This document shows positions 18,685-28,721 of a DNA stretch of 64,000 bases, in pieces. A program made the translations under genes and the position numbers. The notes beneath the pieces are model-generated. The model did no database searches, was not told the origin of the DNA, and saw only the letters and a program-made list of their open reading frames with translations. Position 1 is the stretch's first letter. The number at the start of each line of letters is the position of its first letter. Origin of the DNA: Oligoflexia bacterium (GTDB taxonomy: Bacteria; Bdellovibrionota_C; UBA2361; JBGSMV01); assembly GCA_019694515.1 (NCBI GenBank), contig JAIBBU010000006.1, positions 1 through 64,000 on the forward strand. Direction: 5' to 3'.

Positions 18685-21039
18685 TTAGCGGCCGAAAAGG
18701 GTATCCCAGAGGTTCTCGCGTCGATGCCGAGCGGTTGTATCGTCGGTTTGTTCGGCGGCGGGAAGGCTCCCGTAATCTGGAGGCGCCTCCTCAATGCCCT
18801 CTCCATGCAGGCGGCAAGCGCGTTGCGGCTCCGTGCCTCTTACGTAGACCTCCCGAACCACCTGTTCTGATGGGCACGCCGGGGTTGCCAGCTCGCCTGT
18901 GGCTGAATCCACGTGCAGAAACACCACCCCGGGGGGAGGCACAAATGCGAGATCTTCACGATATTCAGCGGCGCACTTCATGAATTCAGCCCAGATCGGT
19001 GCAGCCGCAACTCCCCCGGTCAGGCCGATCGGCAGATTGTCATCCAAGCCTACCCAGACCCCGGTGGCGAGATTAGGGGTAAAGCCTTCAAACCAGGCGT
19101 CGCGCGTTTCGTTTGAAGTTCCGGTCTTTCCGGCCGCATTTCCAGTGAAGCCCAGGCGTCTAATTACCGCGCCGGTGCCCCGCTCAATTACACCTTGAAG
19201 GATGTTAGTCAGCACATATACCGCGTTTTCGTCAGCCACCCGCTCTTCAAATATCTTTCCCACCGCCAAAGGGATGCCTTCGCTGTCCAATGCGCTAATG
19301 AACATTCGCGGCGCAGTATAGATTCCGCCATTGGCCAGCGCTGCGTATCCCGAGGTCAGTTGCAGGAGTGTTGTATCGGCGGCTCCTAATGCCAGAGCCG
19401 GGACGGCAGGAGGCTGGTCGGAGACCCGGAACTGTTTCAGCGTTCGTACCAGGTTTGGAATCCCAACCCGTTGTCCCACGTAGGCCGCGGGCACATTCAG
19501 GGAGTTTTCAAGCGCATAACGCAGCGTCACATCACCGCGATATTTTTTATCGTAATTTTCCGGCTCCCAAAGCTGCTTGGTTACGAGATCTACTGCCAGC
19601 GGTTGATCCGAGAGGATGGTCAAAGGGGTCGCGGTTTTGTAGCTGTTTAAATTGCGGTCGAGTGCCGTTAAATACAGGAAAGCTTTTACGGTTGACCCGA
19701 TTTGGCGTTTGGCCTGATAGACATGGTCGAATTGATTTTCGGAGTAGTCGCGGCTGCCAACCCAGGCCTTGATCTTGCCGCTGTAGGGTTCGATTGCGAC
19801 CAATCCTGCCTCCAGCCGCTTGCCGTTCTTGGCGAGGGCCTTATTTTGACTTTCAAGCTTAGCCACTCCCTTCGATAGAGCGTCTTCGGCGCATTGCTGT
19901 AAAGCCGGATCTAAGCCGGTAAATACCATCAGTCCGCTGAAGGATGCCGCTTCCAAGTTAAGCGAATCCTCTAATGCGGTGCTGAGCGCGGTAATGTAAT
20001 GCGGAGCGGTGCGCGCATGTAAAGTTTCTTTAATTACCTGGGGCTTCTCCAGCAGAGCGCTTTGCAGCTGCTTTTCGCTGATGAGATTCAGCTCCCGCAG
20101 CTTGTTTAAGACCAGGGCCGCGCGCTCAAGCGCACGCTTAAAATGTTTGCGCGGAGACAAGAGTGAGGGCGCTTTGATCATGCCCGCCAGCATCGCGCAC
20201 TCGCATAGGGTTAACTCTTCGAGCTGCTTACCGAAAAAAGTCTTGGCGGCCTCCGCCACTCCGTGAATTGAAACAGCACCTTCCTGTCCCAGGTAAACCT
20301 CATTCAGATATAGTTCGAGAATCTGATCTTTGCTTAGACGCCGCTCCAGACTGAGCGCGCCAAATGCCTCCATGACCTTGCGCCCTAAAGTACGCTTGGG
20401 TGTGAAGATTAGATTCTTAGCGAGCTGCTGGGTAATAGTGCTCCCGCCCTCGACCACGCGCATCGCTGCAATGTTTTTTACCATCGCACGGCTGATGCCG
20501 ATTAGATCAATTCCGGCATGTCTGACGAACCGTTCGTCCTCGATCGCCACGACAGCTTTGATGATGTTATCCGGGATCTCTTTTAATGGACGAAAACTGC
20601 TGGCGCGCTGTTCGGCGTTGCCGAGATAAGAAACGATCTGTGGCTCGAGCACGATTAAATTGCTTTCGGGATGGGTATGATTGCTGACGGTGGCGGACTC
20701 TGTATCAAACGCCGCCCGCAGCGGTTCCGTCATGCGTCCATCGGGTGTCCGGAATGCGGGGGTATAGATCTCGAAGGTGGCTCCCCGCACCGAAAATTCT
20801 CCGGGATTCGCGGGGGCGCCCGTGACCTCGCGGTAGCGCCGATCCAGGAGGGCGTTTTTCAGAACTGCGGCTTTGATTGCATGGCCGCTGGCGAGGGTCT
20901 GAGTGTCCGAATACACCGCGGGCATGAGCTGGTCGCGACGGGAGGAAAGCCGTGCGGCGACCATCCGATCCACATACAAATAGCCCGCGCCGAACCCCAA
21001 GGCCCCCAAAACTGCCAGAATGAAGATCTTCTTAAGCAT
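18685..21039 (-). CDS. mrcB: Bifunctional penicillin-binding protein 1B (class A PBP)
   Basis: Codes for 784 residues. An N-terminal membrane anchor is followed by a UB2H-like segment (about 75-115), the feature that separates PBP1B from PBP1A. The GT51 glycosyltransferase comes next, with EDERF at 167-171, EGGSTITQQLAKN and LYLNEVYLG. The transpeptidase follows, with the SxxK serine at 449 (STVK), SLN at 513-515 and KTGT at 638-641. It polymerises and crosslinks peptidoglycan in the periplasm. No lipoprotein activator gene is adjacent. It is followed at its 3' side by the unknown gene at 18108. Confidence 0.93.
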   Translation of the reverse strand: MLKKIFILAVLGALGFGAGYLYVDRMVAARLSSRRDQLMPAVYSDTQTLASGHAIKAAVLKNALLDRRYREVTGAPANPGEFSVRGATFEIYTPAFRTPDGRMTEPLRAAFDTESATVSNHTHPESNLIVLEPQIVSYLGNAEQRASSFRPLKEIPDNIIKAVVAIEDERFVRHAGIDLIGISRAMVKNIAAMRVVEGGSTITQQLAKNLIFTPKRTLGRKVMEAFGALSLERRLSKDQILELYLNEVYLGQEGAVSIHGVAEAAKTFFGKQLEELTLCECAMLAGMIKAPSLLSPRKHFKRALERAALVLNKLRELNLISEKQLQSALLEKPQVIKETLHARTAPHYITALSTALEDSLNLEAASFSGLMVFTGLDPALQQCAEDALSKGVAKLESQNKALAKNGKRLEAGLVAIEPYSGKIKAWVGSRDYSENQFDHVYQAKRQIGSTVKAFLYLTALDRNLNSYKTATPLTILSDQPLAVDLVTKQLWEPENYDKKYRGDVTLRYALENSLNVPAAYVGQRVGIPNLVRTLKQFRVSDQPPAVPALALGAADTTLLQLTSGYAALANGGIYTAPRMFISALDSEGIPLAVGKIFEERVADENAVYVLTNILQGVIERGTGAVIRRLGFTGNAAGKTGTSNETRDAWFEGFTPNLATGVWVGLDDNLPIGLTGGVAAAPIWAEFMKCAAEYREDLAFVPPPGVVFLHVDSATGELATPACPSEQVVREVYVRGTEPQRACRLHGEGIEEAPPDYGSLPAAEQTDDTTARHRRENLWDTLFGR

Positions 21040-21174
21040 GATCGCTGGAATGATAACAGACCCGCATCAAGGGCAAAACGTCAACTCTCTTGATCGCCGG
21101 GGACAGCGGGGATACCTTAGGGCATCGGCCTTTTTCAGGGATCTGCCCCCTACGGCAGCAGTTGGAATCCTAGA

Positions 21175-21762
21175 ATGATAGCGAGTTTGAGAGGCAGGGT
21201 ACAGGAGATCTCCGGGACAACGGTGACGCTGGATGTGCAGGGGGTAGGATATGAACTTATCTGTTCATTAGGGGCGCTTGAGCGGCTCGAGACCGGTAAG
21301 GATGCGCACATGGTCGTGTTTACTGATGTCAAACAGGACAGCATCCGTCTTTACGGTTTTTCCGATAAATTAGAAAAGCAGGTTTTCCTGTTGCTGACCC
21401 GCGTCAAGGGGGTCGGTGCGCGCAGTGCTTCGGAGATTCTCTCGGCGGTTGATAAACGCGAGCTGTTGAGATTGATTGCAGCCGGAAATGTGCTGGGACT
21501 GCAAGCTGTGAAACGCATCGGCAAAAAGACGGCCGAACGAATCGTGGTAGAACTTAAGGATAAGGTGGCAGAATTCGCGCTGGGTAATCAACTTGAGCGC
21601 ATGGGAGTGGAGCGAGTTACTTCTGGAGCCATGCAGGACGCCATCGATGCCCTGGAGGCTTTGGGGTTTTCGCGTACCGAGGCCGAGATTGCGGTCGGGC
21701 AGGTGGCAGGCCAGCATCTAGAGGCAGGGGAAATTGTGAGGGAAGCACTGCGCTATGTCTGA
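21175..21762 (+). CDS. ruvA: Holliday junction DNA helicase subunit RuvA
   Basis: Codes for 195 residues. The OB-fold domain ([15 protein letters not shown]) is followed by the two helix-hairpin-helix motifs ([13 protein letters not shown] and [19 protein letters not shown]) and a C-terminal RuvB-contact domain ([13 protein letters not shown]). RuvA tetramers bind the four-way junction and load RuvB. It overlaps ruvB by eight bases. The usual upstream ruvC is not here. Confidence 0.96.
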   Translation: MIASLRGRVQEISGTTVTLDVQGVGYELICSLGALERLETGKDAHMVVFTDVKQDSIRLYGFSDKLEKQVFLLLTRVKGVGARSASEILSAVDKRELLRLIAAGNVLGLQAVKRIGKKTAERIVVELKDKVAEFALGNQLERMGVERVTSGAMQDAIDALEALGFSRTEAEIAVGQVAGQHLEAGEIVREALRYV

Positions 21763-22867
21763 GGGCAAGCCCAGAAAATCGGCCCGCGCGGACCATGTTC
21801 TTCCGCAGGTTGCTGGCACTGAGCTCGAGAGCTGGATCGGCTTTTCGAGTGCAGCCCAGGCCAGCACCGGGGCGGCCGAGGAAGAGCAGCTGGTCGCTAG
21901 CTTGCGGCCCTCTAAATTTACGGAATACGTAGGACAGCAGGCGCTTAAGGACAATCTACTGATTGCATGCGGTGCGGCAGCGCGGCGCGGCCAAGCTTTG
22001 GACCATCTCCTGCTGCACGGACCGCCCGGGCTGGGCAAGACCTCCATGGCTAGGATCGTAGCTGCGGAGCTGGGGGTGGGCTTCAAAGCCTCTTCAGGTC
22101 CGGTGATCGAGAGGCCCGGCGACCTGGCTGCGATACTCTCCGCGCTGAATCAACATGATGTGTTGTTTATCGATGAGATCCACCGCCTGCCGCGGGTAGT
22201 CGAGGAGATTTTATACCCGGCGATGGAGGACTTTGAGATTGATATAATAGTGGGACAGGGGCCGGCCGCGCGTTCAGTCAAGATCGAGCTCAAGCCCTTC
22301 ACTTTGATTGGGGCAACCACCCGCACCGGGCTGTTGACCTCACCGCTACGAGACCGCTTCGGTTTAGTGATGCGTCTAAATTATTATTCTCCCGACGAGC
22401 TGGTGCAAATCGTGCGGCGTTCTGCCGGCATTTTGGAGGTGGAGCTGGAAGCCGACGCAGCCCTGGAGATCGCGCGGCGCGCTCGCGGCACTCCCCGGAT
22501 CGTGAACCGCCTGCTGAAACGTGTTCGTGACTATGCGGAGGAACGGGCCGATGGAGTCATTAATCTAGCTGCGGCCCGCAGTGCGCTGCAGCTGCTGGAG
22601 GTGGACGAGCGCGGTTTGGACCGTATGGATCGCATGATCCTCGAAACGATCGTTGATAAGTTCAGCGGGGGACCGGTAGGAATTGAGACCATCGCTGTAG
22701 CGGTGGGTGAGGAAAAAAACACCTTGGAGGATGTTTACGAACCGTATTTGGTTCAGGAGGGATTTTTAGCACGCACTCGCCGCGGCCGCGAAGTCACCGA
22801 GCTGGGTTATCAGCATTTGGGGCGCGAGGACCGGCGCCAGGGCCAGACTAATCTAAAGCTATTTTAA
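21755..22867 (+). CDS. ruvB: Holliday junction branch-migration ATPase RuvB
   Basis: Codes for 370 residues, with an N-terminal extension of about 45 residues relative to the typical ~335. Walker A is [11 protein letters not shown], Walker B is [10 protein letters not shown] and sensor/arginine-finger regions are GATTRTGLL and LRDRFG. The winged-helix C-terminus contains [16 protein letters not shown]. It drives branch migration with RuvA in recombination repair. The stop shares one base with the start of the DUF4390 gene, so ruvA-ruvB-DUF4390-ntrY appear to form one operon. Confidence 0.96.
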   Translation: MSEGKPRKSARADHVLPQVAGTELESWIGFSSAAQASTGAAEEEQLVASLRPSKFTEYVGQQALKDNLLIACGAAARRGQALDHLLLHGPPGLGKTSMARIVAAELGVGFKASSGPVIERPGDLAAILSALNQHDVLFIDEIHRLPRVVEEILYPAMEDFEIDIIVGQGPAARSVKIELKPFTLIGATTRTGLLTSPLRDRFGLVMRLNYYSPDELVQIVRRSAGILEVELEADAALEIARRARGTPRIVNRLLKRVRDYAEERADGVINLAAARSALQLLEVDERGLDRMDRMILETIVDKFSGGPVGIETIAVAVGEEKNTLEDVYEPYLVQEGFLARTRRGREVTELGYQHLGREDRRQGQTNLKLF

Positions 22868-23433
22868 TGCTGCGTTACATACTCTTTGGCCTGCCGCTAC
22901 TTTTTGCCGTGCCCGATCTCAAGGTGCGTTGGGAAGATGTGAAACAGCAGGCCATTCATATTGAAGTATCAGGACAGAACGAGATTCTTGAAGACTGCCT
23001 TAAGGGCGGATTGGAGGTGCGTTACCGTTACGAACTGCAGCTTTGCCGCCGCCGCACCGGTTGGTTTCATGCCTGCAAGGAGCGAAAGGTGATCATGCAA
23101 TCGATGCAGCTTGACCCAATTGCGCAGACCTATTCGGTGGTCAAGGACCGGCTGGGCGATGATCAGCCGCAGGAAAATCAAACCGTCGATACTCGCGCTG
23201 AAGCGGTCGGGGCGGTTTCAATGGTCGACCGCATCTCGCTGGATTTTCTCTCGCAGCATCAACCTGATTTCGCCACCAAGGGTGATACCTATGTGGGAGT
23301 TAGAGCGTTTGGCGAGTGCCGCGGTGAATATAGTGAGCTGATGTCGAAGATCGGCTATTTCATTACCTTTGGAATGGTCAAAGTCAGCGCATTTAACACC
23401 GGCTGGATCGATTTCAATCTGACCAAAGAGTAG
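22867..23433 (+). CDS. DUF4390 family exported protein
   Basis: Codes for 188 residues: a short hydrophobic N-terminus that can act as a signal peptide, then a beta-rich domain. Its size and its place directly before an NtrY-like kinase match DUF4390 proteins, which sit before ntrY in many beta- and deltaproteobacteria. The function is unknown. It may sense or present something in the periplasm to the kinase, an inference from gene order. Its start overlaps the ruvB stop by one base and it ends ten bases before the kinase. Confidence 0.65.
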   Translation: MLRYILFGLPLLFAVPDLKVRWEDVKQQAIHIEVSGQNEILEDCLKGGLEVRYRYELQLCRRRTGWFHACKERKVIMQSMQLDPIAQTYSVVKDRLGDDQPQENQTVDTRAEAVGAVSMVDRISLDFLSQHQPDFATKGDTYVGVRAFGECRGEYSELMSKIGYFITFGMVKVSAFNTGWIDFNLTKE

Positions 23434-23443
23434 CCGAGGAGTC

Positions 23444-25672
23444 ATGCAGCAGCCGATGCCGCAGCAGCACAGCAGACGATGGCGCATCTTTACCCGCGTG
23501 GTGGTGCCGCTCACGCTGGCCGCCACGCTCTTTGCTTCCCTTTTTATCCTGCGCGCGCCCGACGAAGAGGGCTTCTCAGCCGGCAATGTGCTGCTCCTGG
23601 CGCTGGTCAATCTGAATATCGTTTTTATCTGCATTTTGACCTTCATCATCGGCCGTAATTTGCTGAAGCTGGTGTTCGATCGGCGGCGGGGAATTGTGGG
23701 GTCAGCACTGCGCATTCGACTCGTCACCGCCTTCGTGATGTTGACCTTGGTTCCCACCGTGATCGTGTTCTTGCTAGCCAGTGGGCTGCTGTCTTCGGTA
23801 ATGGAGGGCTGGTTTAGCTCGCCGGTGGAAAGTTCGGTAAAAGCGTCGGTGGAGGTAGCGCGTTTTGCCTTCAATAATCTGAAGCGGCAGGTTACGGCCG
23901 CCTGTGATGATGTGACCGCGTTATTGGAGCTGCGAAAGTCGATTTCGGCTCAGGATCTGCAGAGTCTTTTGGAGCGTGAACGGCGCAAGCGCGAACTTTT
24001 TTCACTACGCGTGATTGATGGTGAGGCCAAGCTGATCGCGGCAGCGCAGAACGCCGCTGCCATGATTGAAAACTTTGAAGAGCCGGCGCTTGATCGAAGT
24101 GCCTTACATAGCGCCCTAAATTCCGAGACCTCGGTTTTGGTCCGGGAGCGCGATGGCGGACAATTTATCGAGGTTTACCAGCCGCTGGCGCTTAACGGAG
24201 AAAACCGGGTGCTGGTCGGCGTCGAGCGCGTTGATTCCGAGCTGCTGGATTCCCTGAACTTAGTTAACAGTTCCTTCAAAGAGTTCCAGCAGCTGCGGTT
24301 GTTTAGATCCGGTTTGCGCTCCGGCTATTTGTTAACCCTGGGGATGATTACCGGGTCGATTCTGTTCGCGGCCATCTGGAGCGGCTTCTATATCGCGAGG
24401 GCCCTGGCAGTGCCGCTGCAAGAGTTGGCGGAAGGAACCAGACGCGTCGCCGCGGGGGATTACAACGTTCAGATCACTTCAGGCGGCGATGATGAGATTG
24501 GCCAGCTCGTGACCTCCTTCAATCAGATGACCTCCGATCTGAAGCACTCCACCGAAATTGCCGAAAAGCGGAGGGTTTTTGTGGAGACCGTTTTGGGCAA
24601 CCTGGCAGTCGGCGTGATCGCTCTGGACCGTGAGCGGCGGGTGACCTCGGTTAACGCCGCTGCGGCGCGATTATTCGATATGTCCGCCCCGGAAAAGCAG
24701 CTTGGTCAGAACGTCTCGCAGATTCTCAAAGCGGCGGACTTTGAGCAGCTGGAAGAACTGATTCTCAAGCTTGAACAAACTCCCGGGGCCGAGGCCGATC
24801 AGCTGCTTGAAAAGCAGATTACCGTGGTCTCCGCGGGCGGCCGCGAGCTTAAGGTGGTCTGCACTATGGGGCGCATCACCGATCAGCTGGGTGCGCCACT
24901 TGGTATGTTGCTGCTGTTCGACGATATCACCGAGTTAGCCAAAGCCCAGAGCATGGCGGTGTGGCGCGAGGTGGCACGGCGCATTGCACATGAAATTAAG
25001 AATCCCCTCACGCCCATTCAGCTGGCTGCACAGCGGCTGCAGAAGCTTCTTGGCGGCAGCGAGTTCGATCAAACTGTAACCGAGTCGGCCCAGATCATCG
25101 TCGAGAACGTCGACTCGATCAAACGTTTGGCCAACGAATTCTCGAACTTCGCGCGCATGCCCACAGCGGAGTTTCAGCCAGGAAACCTGAATGTCCTAAT
25201 CTCGGATACAATTAGTCCGTATGCCGAAAACCACTCCGAGATCGTCTTTCAGTTTGTGGCCGACAATAAAATGCCGGACATTCGCATGGACCGTGAACAA
25301 ATTCGGCGTGTCGTCATCAATCTGCTGGAGAATGCGATCGATGCCGTTTCCCGTGAGGGTTCGGGCTCCGGCCGGGAAACGCCGCGCATCGTGATGAAGA
25401 CCTATTACGATCGCAAGAGTAAGAAGGTCTCCTTCGAAGTTGCGGATAATGGTCCGGGCATCACTGGGGCCGATAAGGTGCGTGTATTTGAGCCTTATTA
25501 TACGACCAAGAATAAAGGAACCGGTTTGGGGTTGGCGATTGTAACCTCCGTAGTGGCGGACCATCAGGGCGATGTGCGGGTGTATGACAATAGTCCGCGC
25601 GGCGCAAAATTTATGGTGGAGCTGCCGCTAGCTCCGCGCGATGTTACACAGCGGCGTTTAGCGAGCGCTTGA
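23444..25672 (+). CDS. ntrY: NtrY-like membrane sensor histidine kinase
   Basis: Codes for 742 residues: three N-terminal membrane helices (to about 130), a periplasmic domain, a fourth helix near 305, a HAMP domain with ALAVPLQELAEGTRRVAAGD, a PAS domain (about 375-480), HisKA with the phosphorylated His in ARRIAHEIKNPLTP near 515, and HATPase with NLLENAIDAV and GTGLGLAIV. This is the NtrY layout. NtrY normally signals to an NtrX response regulator coded directly after it. Here the next gene is on the opposite strand and overlaps the last 29 bases, so the kinase has no adjacent partner. The GAGGAG ribosome site supports the start. Confidence 0.87.
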   Translation: MQQPMPQQHSRRWRIFTRVVVPLTLAATLFASLFILRAPDEEGFSAGNVLLLALVNLNIVFICILTFIIGRNLLKLVFDRRRGIVGSALRIRLVTAFVMLTLVPTVIVFLLASGLLSSVMEGWFSSPVESSVKASVEVARFAFNNLKRQVTAACDDVTALLELRKSISAQDLQSLLERERRKRELFSLRVIDGEAKLIAAAQNAAAMIENFEEPALDRSALHSALNSETSVLVRERDGGQFIEVYQPLALNGENRVLVGVERVDSELLDSLNLVNSSFKEFQQLRLFRSGLRSGYLLTLGMITGSILFAAIWSGFYIARALAVPLQELAEGTRRVAAGDYNVQITSGGDDEIGQLVTSFNQMTSDLKHSTEIAEKRRVFVETVLGNLAVGVIALDRERRVTSVNAAAARLFDMSAPEKQLGQNVSQILKAADFEQLEELILKLEQTPGAEADQLLEKQITVVSAGGRELKVVCTMGRITDQLGAPLGMLLLFDDITELAKAQSMAVWREVARRIAHEIKNPLTPIQLAAQRLQKLLGGSEFDQTVTESAQIIVENVDSIKRLANEFSNFARMPTAEFQPGNLNVLISDTISPYAENHSEIVFQFVADNKMPDIRMDREQIRRVVINLLENAIDAVSREGSGSGRETPRIVMKTYYDRKSKKVSFEVADNGPGITGADKVRVFEPYYTTKNKGTGLGLAIVTSVVADHQGDVRVYDNSPRGAKFMVELPLAPRDVTQRRLASA

Positions 25673-26222
25673 CCCATTCCCCTAGTAGTGGAAATTCAAG
25701 ATAACCGGCGTCAGCATTCAGATGTCCGCCATTAGGCACCGTCTGTAGTGGCACTCCCAAATGATCTGCGATCTCTTGACCCATTTCTAACGGCACATAA
25801 GGATCGTTATCGCCGTTAATGACCGCGATCTGCGCGCAGTGATGGCGAATTTTGCTCCAATCAAAGGGCGCATCAACAAACGACTCCAGTAGCGGATCGA
25901 ATTCCGGAATGCCGAGCGGATGCGGAAATCCTGACACGATTGCGGCTCCTTTAATTTTGGTAGATGAACGCTCCAACAGCCGCAGGGAGAAGGTTGCACC
26001 GGCACTGTGGCCCACCAGAATCATCTCTTTTTTTAATTCGCCGACTTTCAACTGAAAAGTTTCGAGCCAGCTGAAAAGATTTTGATCCTTGGGAGTAGGA
26101 AGTTGCGGACAGCTGACTCTGCAACCGAGCAATGCAGCTTGCTGCGCGAGCCATGGGAACCAGTTGCTTTGGGGTGAGCCCATAGTGCCATGCAAAATTA
26201 CGAGGTGCGGGGGCGCTCCCAT
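25644..26222 (-). CDS. Small alpha/beta serine hydrolase (RBBP9/YdeN family)
   Basis: Codes for 192 residues. The catalytic Ser is in LVGHSAGATFS, the Asp in INGDNDPYVP and the His in PNGGHLNADAG, all in family order. The oxyanion-side ILHGTMGSP stretch follows the start. It is cytosolic. Proteins of this type are esterases of unknown natural substrate. The AAGGAG ribosome site fixes the ATG at 26222. Its 3' end overlaps the kinase gene by 29 bases on the other strand. Confidence 0.83.
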   Translation of the reverse strand: MGAPPHLVILHGTMGSPQSNWFPWLAQQAALLGCRVSCPQLPTPKDQNLFSWLETFQLKVGELKKEMILVGHSAGATFSLRLLERSSTKIKGAAIVSGFPHPLGIPEFDPLLESFVDAPFDWSKIRHHCAQIAVINGDNDPYVPLEMGQEIADHLGVPLQTVPNGGHLNADAGYLEFPLLGEWVKRSLNAAV

Positions 26223-26300
26223 AAGCTGAGATCTCCTTTTGAGCTACCGACGGCAGAGGTTAAGTCTGTGTGCCCGATTATAGAACTGAGCCGAAAAGGA

Positions 26301-26918
26301 TCAAGCTTGGGGCACAGACGGGTTAAAGCAGGCAGCGATGCGGCGCCGATTGGCCGCGATACATAGAAGTGCGTTTGCGATCAGCAGATAGAGCTGGAAG
26401 GCGCAGTTTTCAATGTTCCAGACCGGGATCGAGGGCAAAATGATCAGCACCCCTAAAAAACTCAAGACATATGTGATCCCGGTTTCGGTTTCCGGGAAGC
26501 GCCAGGCTTTGATGATGGTTGGCAGCGCGGCAATTCCATCCCCGAACGCAGCCAAAAGAATGGCCGCTCTCGGCGACTCGACCAGTGTCCAAACGCCCAA
26601 GGCAACGATCGAGAATAATCCGCAGATAAGATCGAAGGCTGTGAGACGCCAGTAACCGGAACGATTGGCGAACGAGGCAATGAAGATTAGCAACGGCACA
26701 AAGCCGGCCAGAAACACCCGTGCACTGGCCCACATATCAGCCCCCGAATCGAACGCCGCCGCCGTGCCGATCAGCGGAGCCAGCGCCCACATCCCCCAGC
26801 TCACACGGTTGGGTGTAGTTTTCCCCGCAAGGGTATCGCGAATATAAGAGTAAGCACCGATCAGTCCCAGACTTAAGCTTACTAGAACTAAAGCATGCGC
26901 TGGTTCGATCGTTTGCAT
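26301..26918 (-). CDS. Multi-pass membrane protein, PQ-loop-like
   Basis: Codes for 205 residues with about six to seven hydrophobic helices and short loops. Conserved-looking loops are GKTTPNRVSWGMWALAP and FGDGIAALPTIIKAWRFPE, in which Pro follows a helix turn as in PQ-loop/SWEET-type transporters. The family link is tentative and no substrate can be named. It lies 78 bp upstream of the hydrolase gene on the same strand and 87 bp downstream of the LysM gene, so a three-gene transcript is possible. Confidence 0.6.
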   Translation of the reverse strand: MQTIEPAHALVLVSLSLGLIGAYSYIRDTLAGKTTPNRVSWGMWALAPLIGTAAAFDSGADMWASARVFLAGFVPLLIFIASFANRSGYWRLTAFDLICGLFSIVALGVWTLVESPRAAILLAAFGDGIAALPTIIKAWRFPETETGITYVLSFLGVLIILPSIPVWNIENCAFQLYLLIANALLCIAANRRRIAACFNPSVPQA

Positions 26919-27005
26919 GGGCGGAACTTACCTGCAGCATGCAGCGGTGTCCAGCTGCTAACAGGGATACTCAAATCCCGTCTGTGCGACGGCGCAGAGT
27001 TTGAT

Positions 27006-28508
27006 TCAGCGCTGGGCCAATGCGAAGGGCTTGAATTTGTATACACCCGCGGAGATCTCGTCCAACTCCTCGGCTCTAGCAACGAAATAGCGCGGCTCGA
27101 CACTCGCATTGACTCTTTCAGTGAGCAGGTAGTCCCCGATTTTCGCTACGGCCGCTACCTCCTGGCCTAGCGCCTGAATGGCTTCCTGGGAAGAGAGTTG
27201 GACGGCACTAAAGGTTGCAGCGGCCAGATCCGCCTGAGGCGCGGTCTCGGGCGCGGCCCCTTGATCTGCCAGCTGTTCGGTTGTCGCAAACTGTCCCGGA
27301 ATAACCAGCTCCTGACCAGGTCGAATCAGGGCAAAATCCATTTTTCTACCACCCCGCATGACACCGCGTTCAAGTTCAATGCCATTGGCCTCGCAGATCG
27401 CTTCGACGCTGACCCCGTATTGCTTTGCCAGCTTAGCGACCCTGTCACCCTCCGCTACGCGGTGTTTGAGCGGAACTCGCTCGGTCGTGGTGCCTGCCGG
27501 TGCATCCTCTGGTTCTGTTTCCTCGGTTGCTCCACCCTCATCCGGCCGCTCCGCCAGGGGCGCACTGGCGGGAGCAGATTGTTTTAGCAGATCAACCCGG
27601 GCGATCAGCGCTGCTCGCTCCCTTTGCGGCAGATTGCCAGCCAATTGCGCAATTCCACCGTCGGCTAATTTCTTTTCGCCGTGGGCTTGATACTCTGCCT
27701 GAAGTGCCTGTTCAAAAGCAGCAAGCTGACTCGAATCGTGCAGCAGTTCTAGTAATTCTCCCATGCGATGGGTGCCGGTCTGTGCTGTTCTGGAAGCGTA
27801 TCTTAAGTTCGCCTCGGCTCCACGGAATTCGTGCGCCAAATACGCGACATCCGGACGTCCCGTTCGAATCTGCAGCTGCTCGTATTCATCACGATGCATG
27901 CCGCCGAGGTAGCGCTCTTTATGTCCCCTTAGCGTCGCGTAGAGATCCTGACCGGTAGCGGCCCGAAAATCTTCAGGCACCGCTATATCATGCGGCGAAT
28001 GCTTTGCTGTGAGGTGAAATCTGACGCGGTCATCATCCGGCCTATGCCCCGGTGTCAGCAGCTCATATCTAAGCGCTGAGACCGCTTGGTCCCGGAGTGA
28101 GACCTGATAGTATTCGCGCTGTCGCTGGTCGTAAGTAGCGCCCTTGCAGTGTTCAAGGCGGCGCTCGGGATCGGCTGCCTCTAATCTCTTGTACTCAGCG
28201 TTTACTCGTACTTGGGCTTCCGCCGGGAGAGCGCTCCTCTCTTTCAAACGGGAATCAAAGTGATTGTTGTAGAAAAGATCGCGGGCCAATCGCGCTTCCT
28301 GCTTACTTAGCGCGGGATCAGGCGAAGAGGGGCTGGCAGCTTTTTTTTCTAGAGCAGGTGCAGCGACTTGCCCTGCGGTGATTGCGTTCGGATTGGCGCC
28401 TCGGTCTGCCGTGGGAGAACTAGGCATGCCGGAAGTAGTTCCTTCGAGCGAATGCAGATCTGCTAGCGCTTCGGTGCGCCCTACCGCCGTTGTAGCTGCT
28501 GTACCCAT
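27006..28508 (-). CDS. LysM-domain protein without a signal peptide
   Basis: Codes for 500 residues. The first ~70 are Ala/Thr/Ser/Pro-rich and disordered. A long charged helical region (about 70-300) follows with DLFYNNHFDSRLKE and many Gln and Arg. A LysM domain comes next (about 345-405: HRVAEGDRVAKLAKQYGVS, then RPGQELVIPG), then an Ala/Glu-rich tail. LysM domains bind N-acetylglucosamine polymers such as peptidoglycan, yet no signal peptide or membrane helix is visible. Export would need another route. The ATG at 28508 has an AGGAGG ribosome site; a start 57 bases upstream is possible but unsupported. I recognise no family for the central region. Confidence 0.65.
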   Translation of the reverse strand: MGTAATTAVGRTEALADLHSLEGTTSGMPSSPTADRGANPNAITAGQVAAPALEKKAASPSSPDPALSKQEARLARDLFYNNHFDSRLKERSALPAEAQVRVNAEYKRLEAADPERRLEHCKGATYDQRQREYYQVSLRDQAVSALRYELLTPGHRPDDDRVRFHLTAKHSPHDIAVPEDFRAATGQDLYATLRGHKERYLGGMHRDEYEQLQIRTGRPDVAYLAHEFRGAEANLRYASRTAQTGTHRMGELLELLHDSSQLAAFEQALQAEYQAHGEKKLADGGIAQLAGNLPQRERAALIARVDLLKQSAPASAPLAERPDEGGATEETEPEDAPAGTTTERVPLKHRVAEGDRVAKLAKQYGVSVEAICEANGIELERGVMRGGRKMDFALIRPGQELVIPGQFATTEQLADQGAAPETAPQADLAAATFSAVQLSSQEAIQALGQEVAAVAKIGDYLLTERVNASVEPRYFVARAEELDEISAGVYKFKPFALAQR

Positions 28509-28721
28509 AAAACCTCCTGCCGGTATCGAGACTAGTGCGATCCTACCTCTTATCGTTGTTTCCATGCGGGGTGCTTCAGGAGGAACGGGTATAGATGGAG
28601 CGATCTCGAAGTATTTGAAATAATTGAGTAAAAGAGTTGGAGGGGCTTCGCGGGGACTTTTCTACCAGGGAATCTCTCGGCATGCTAGAACCACCACAAG
28701 CCGTCTAACGGAGATCTAAGG

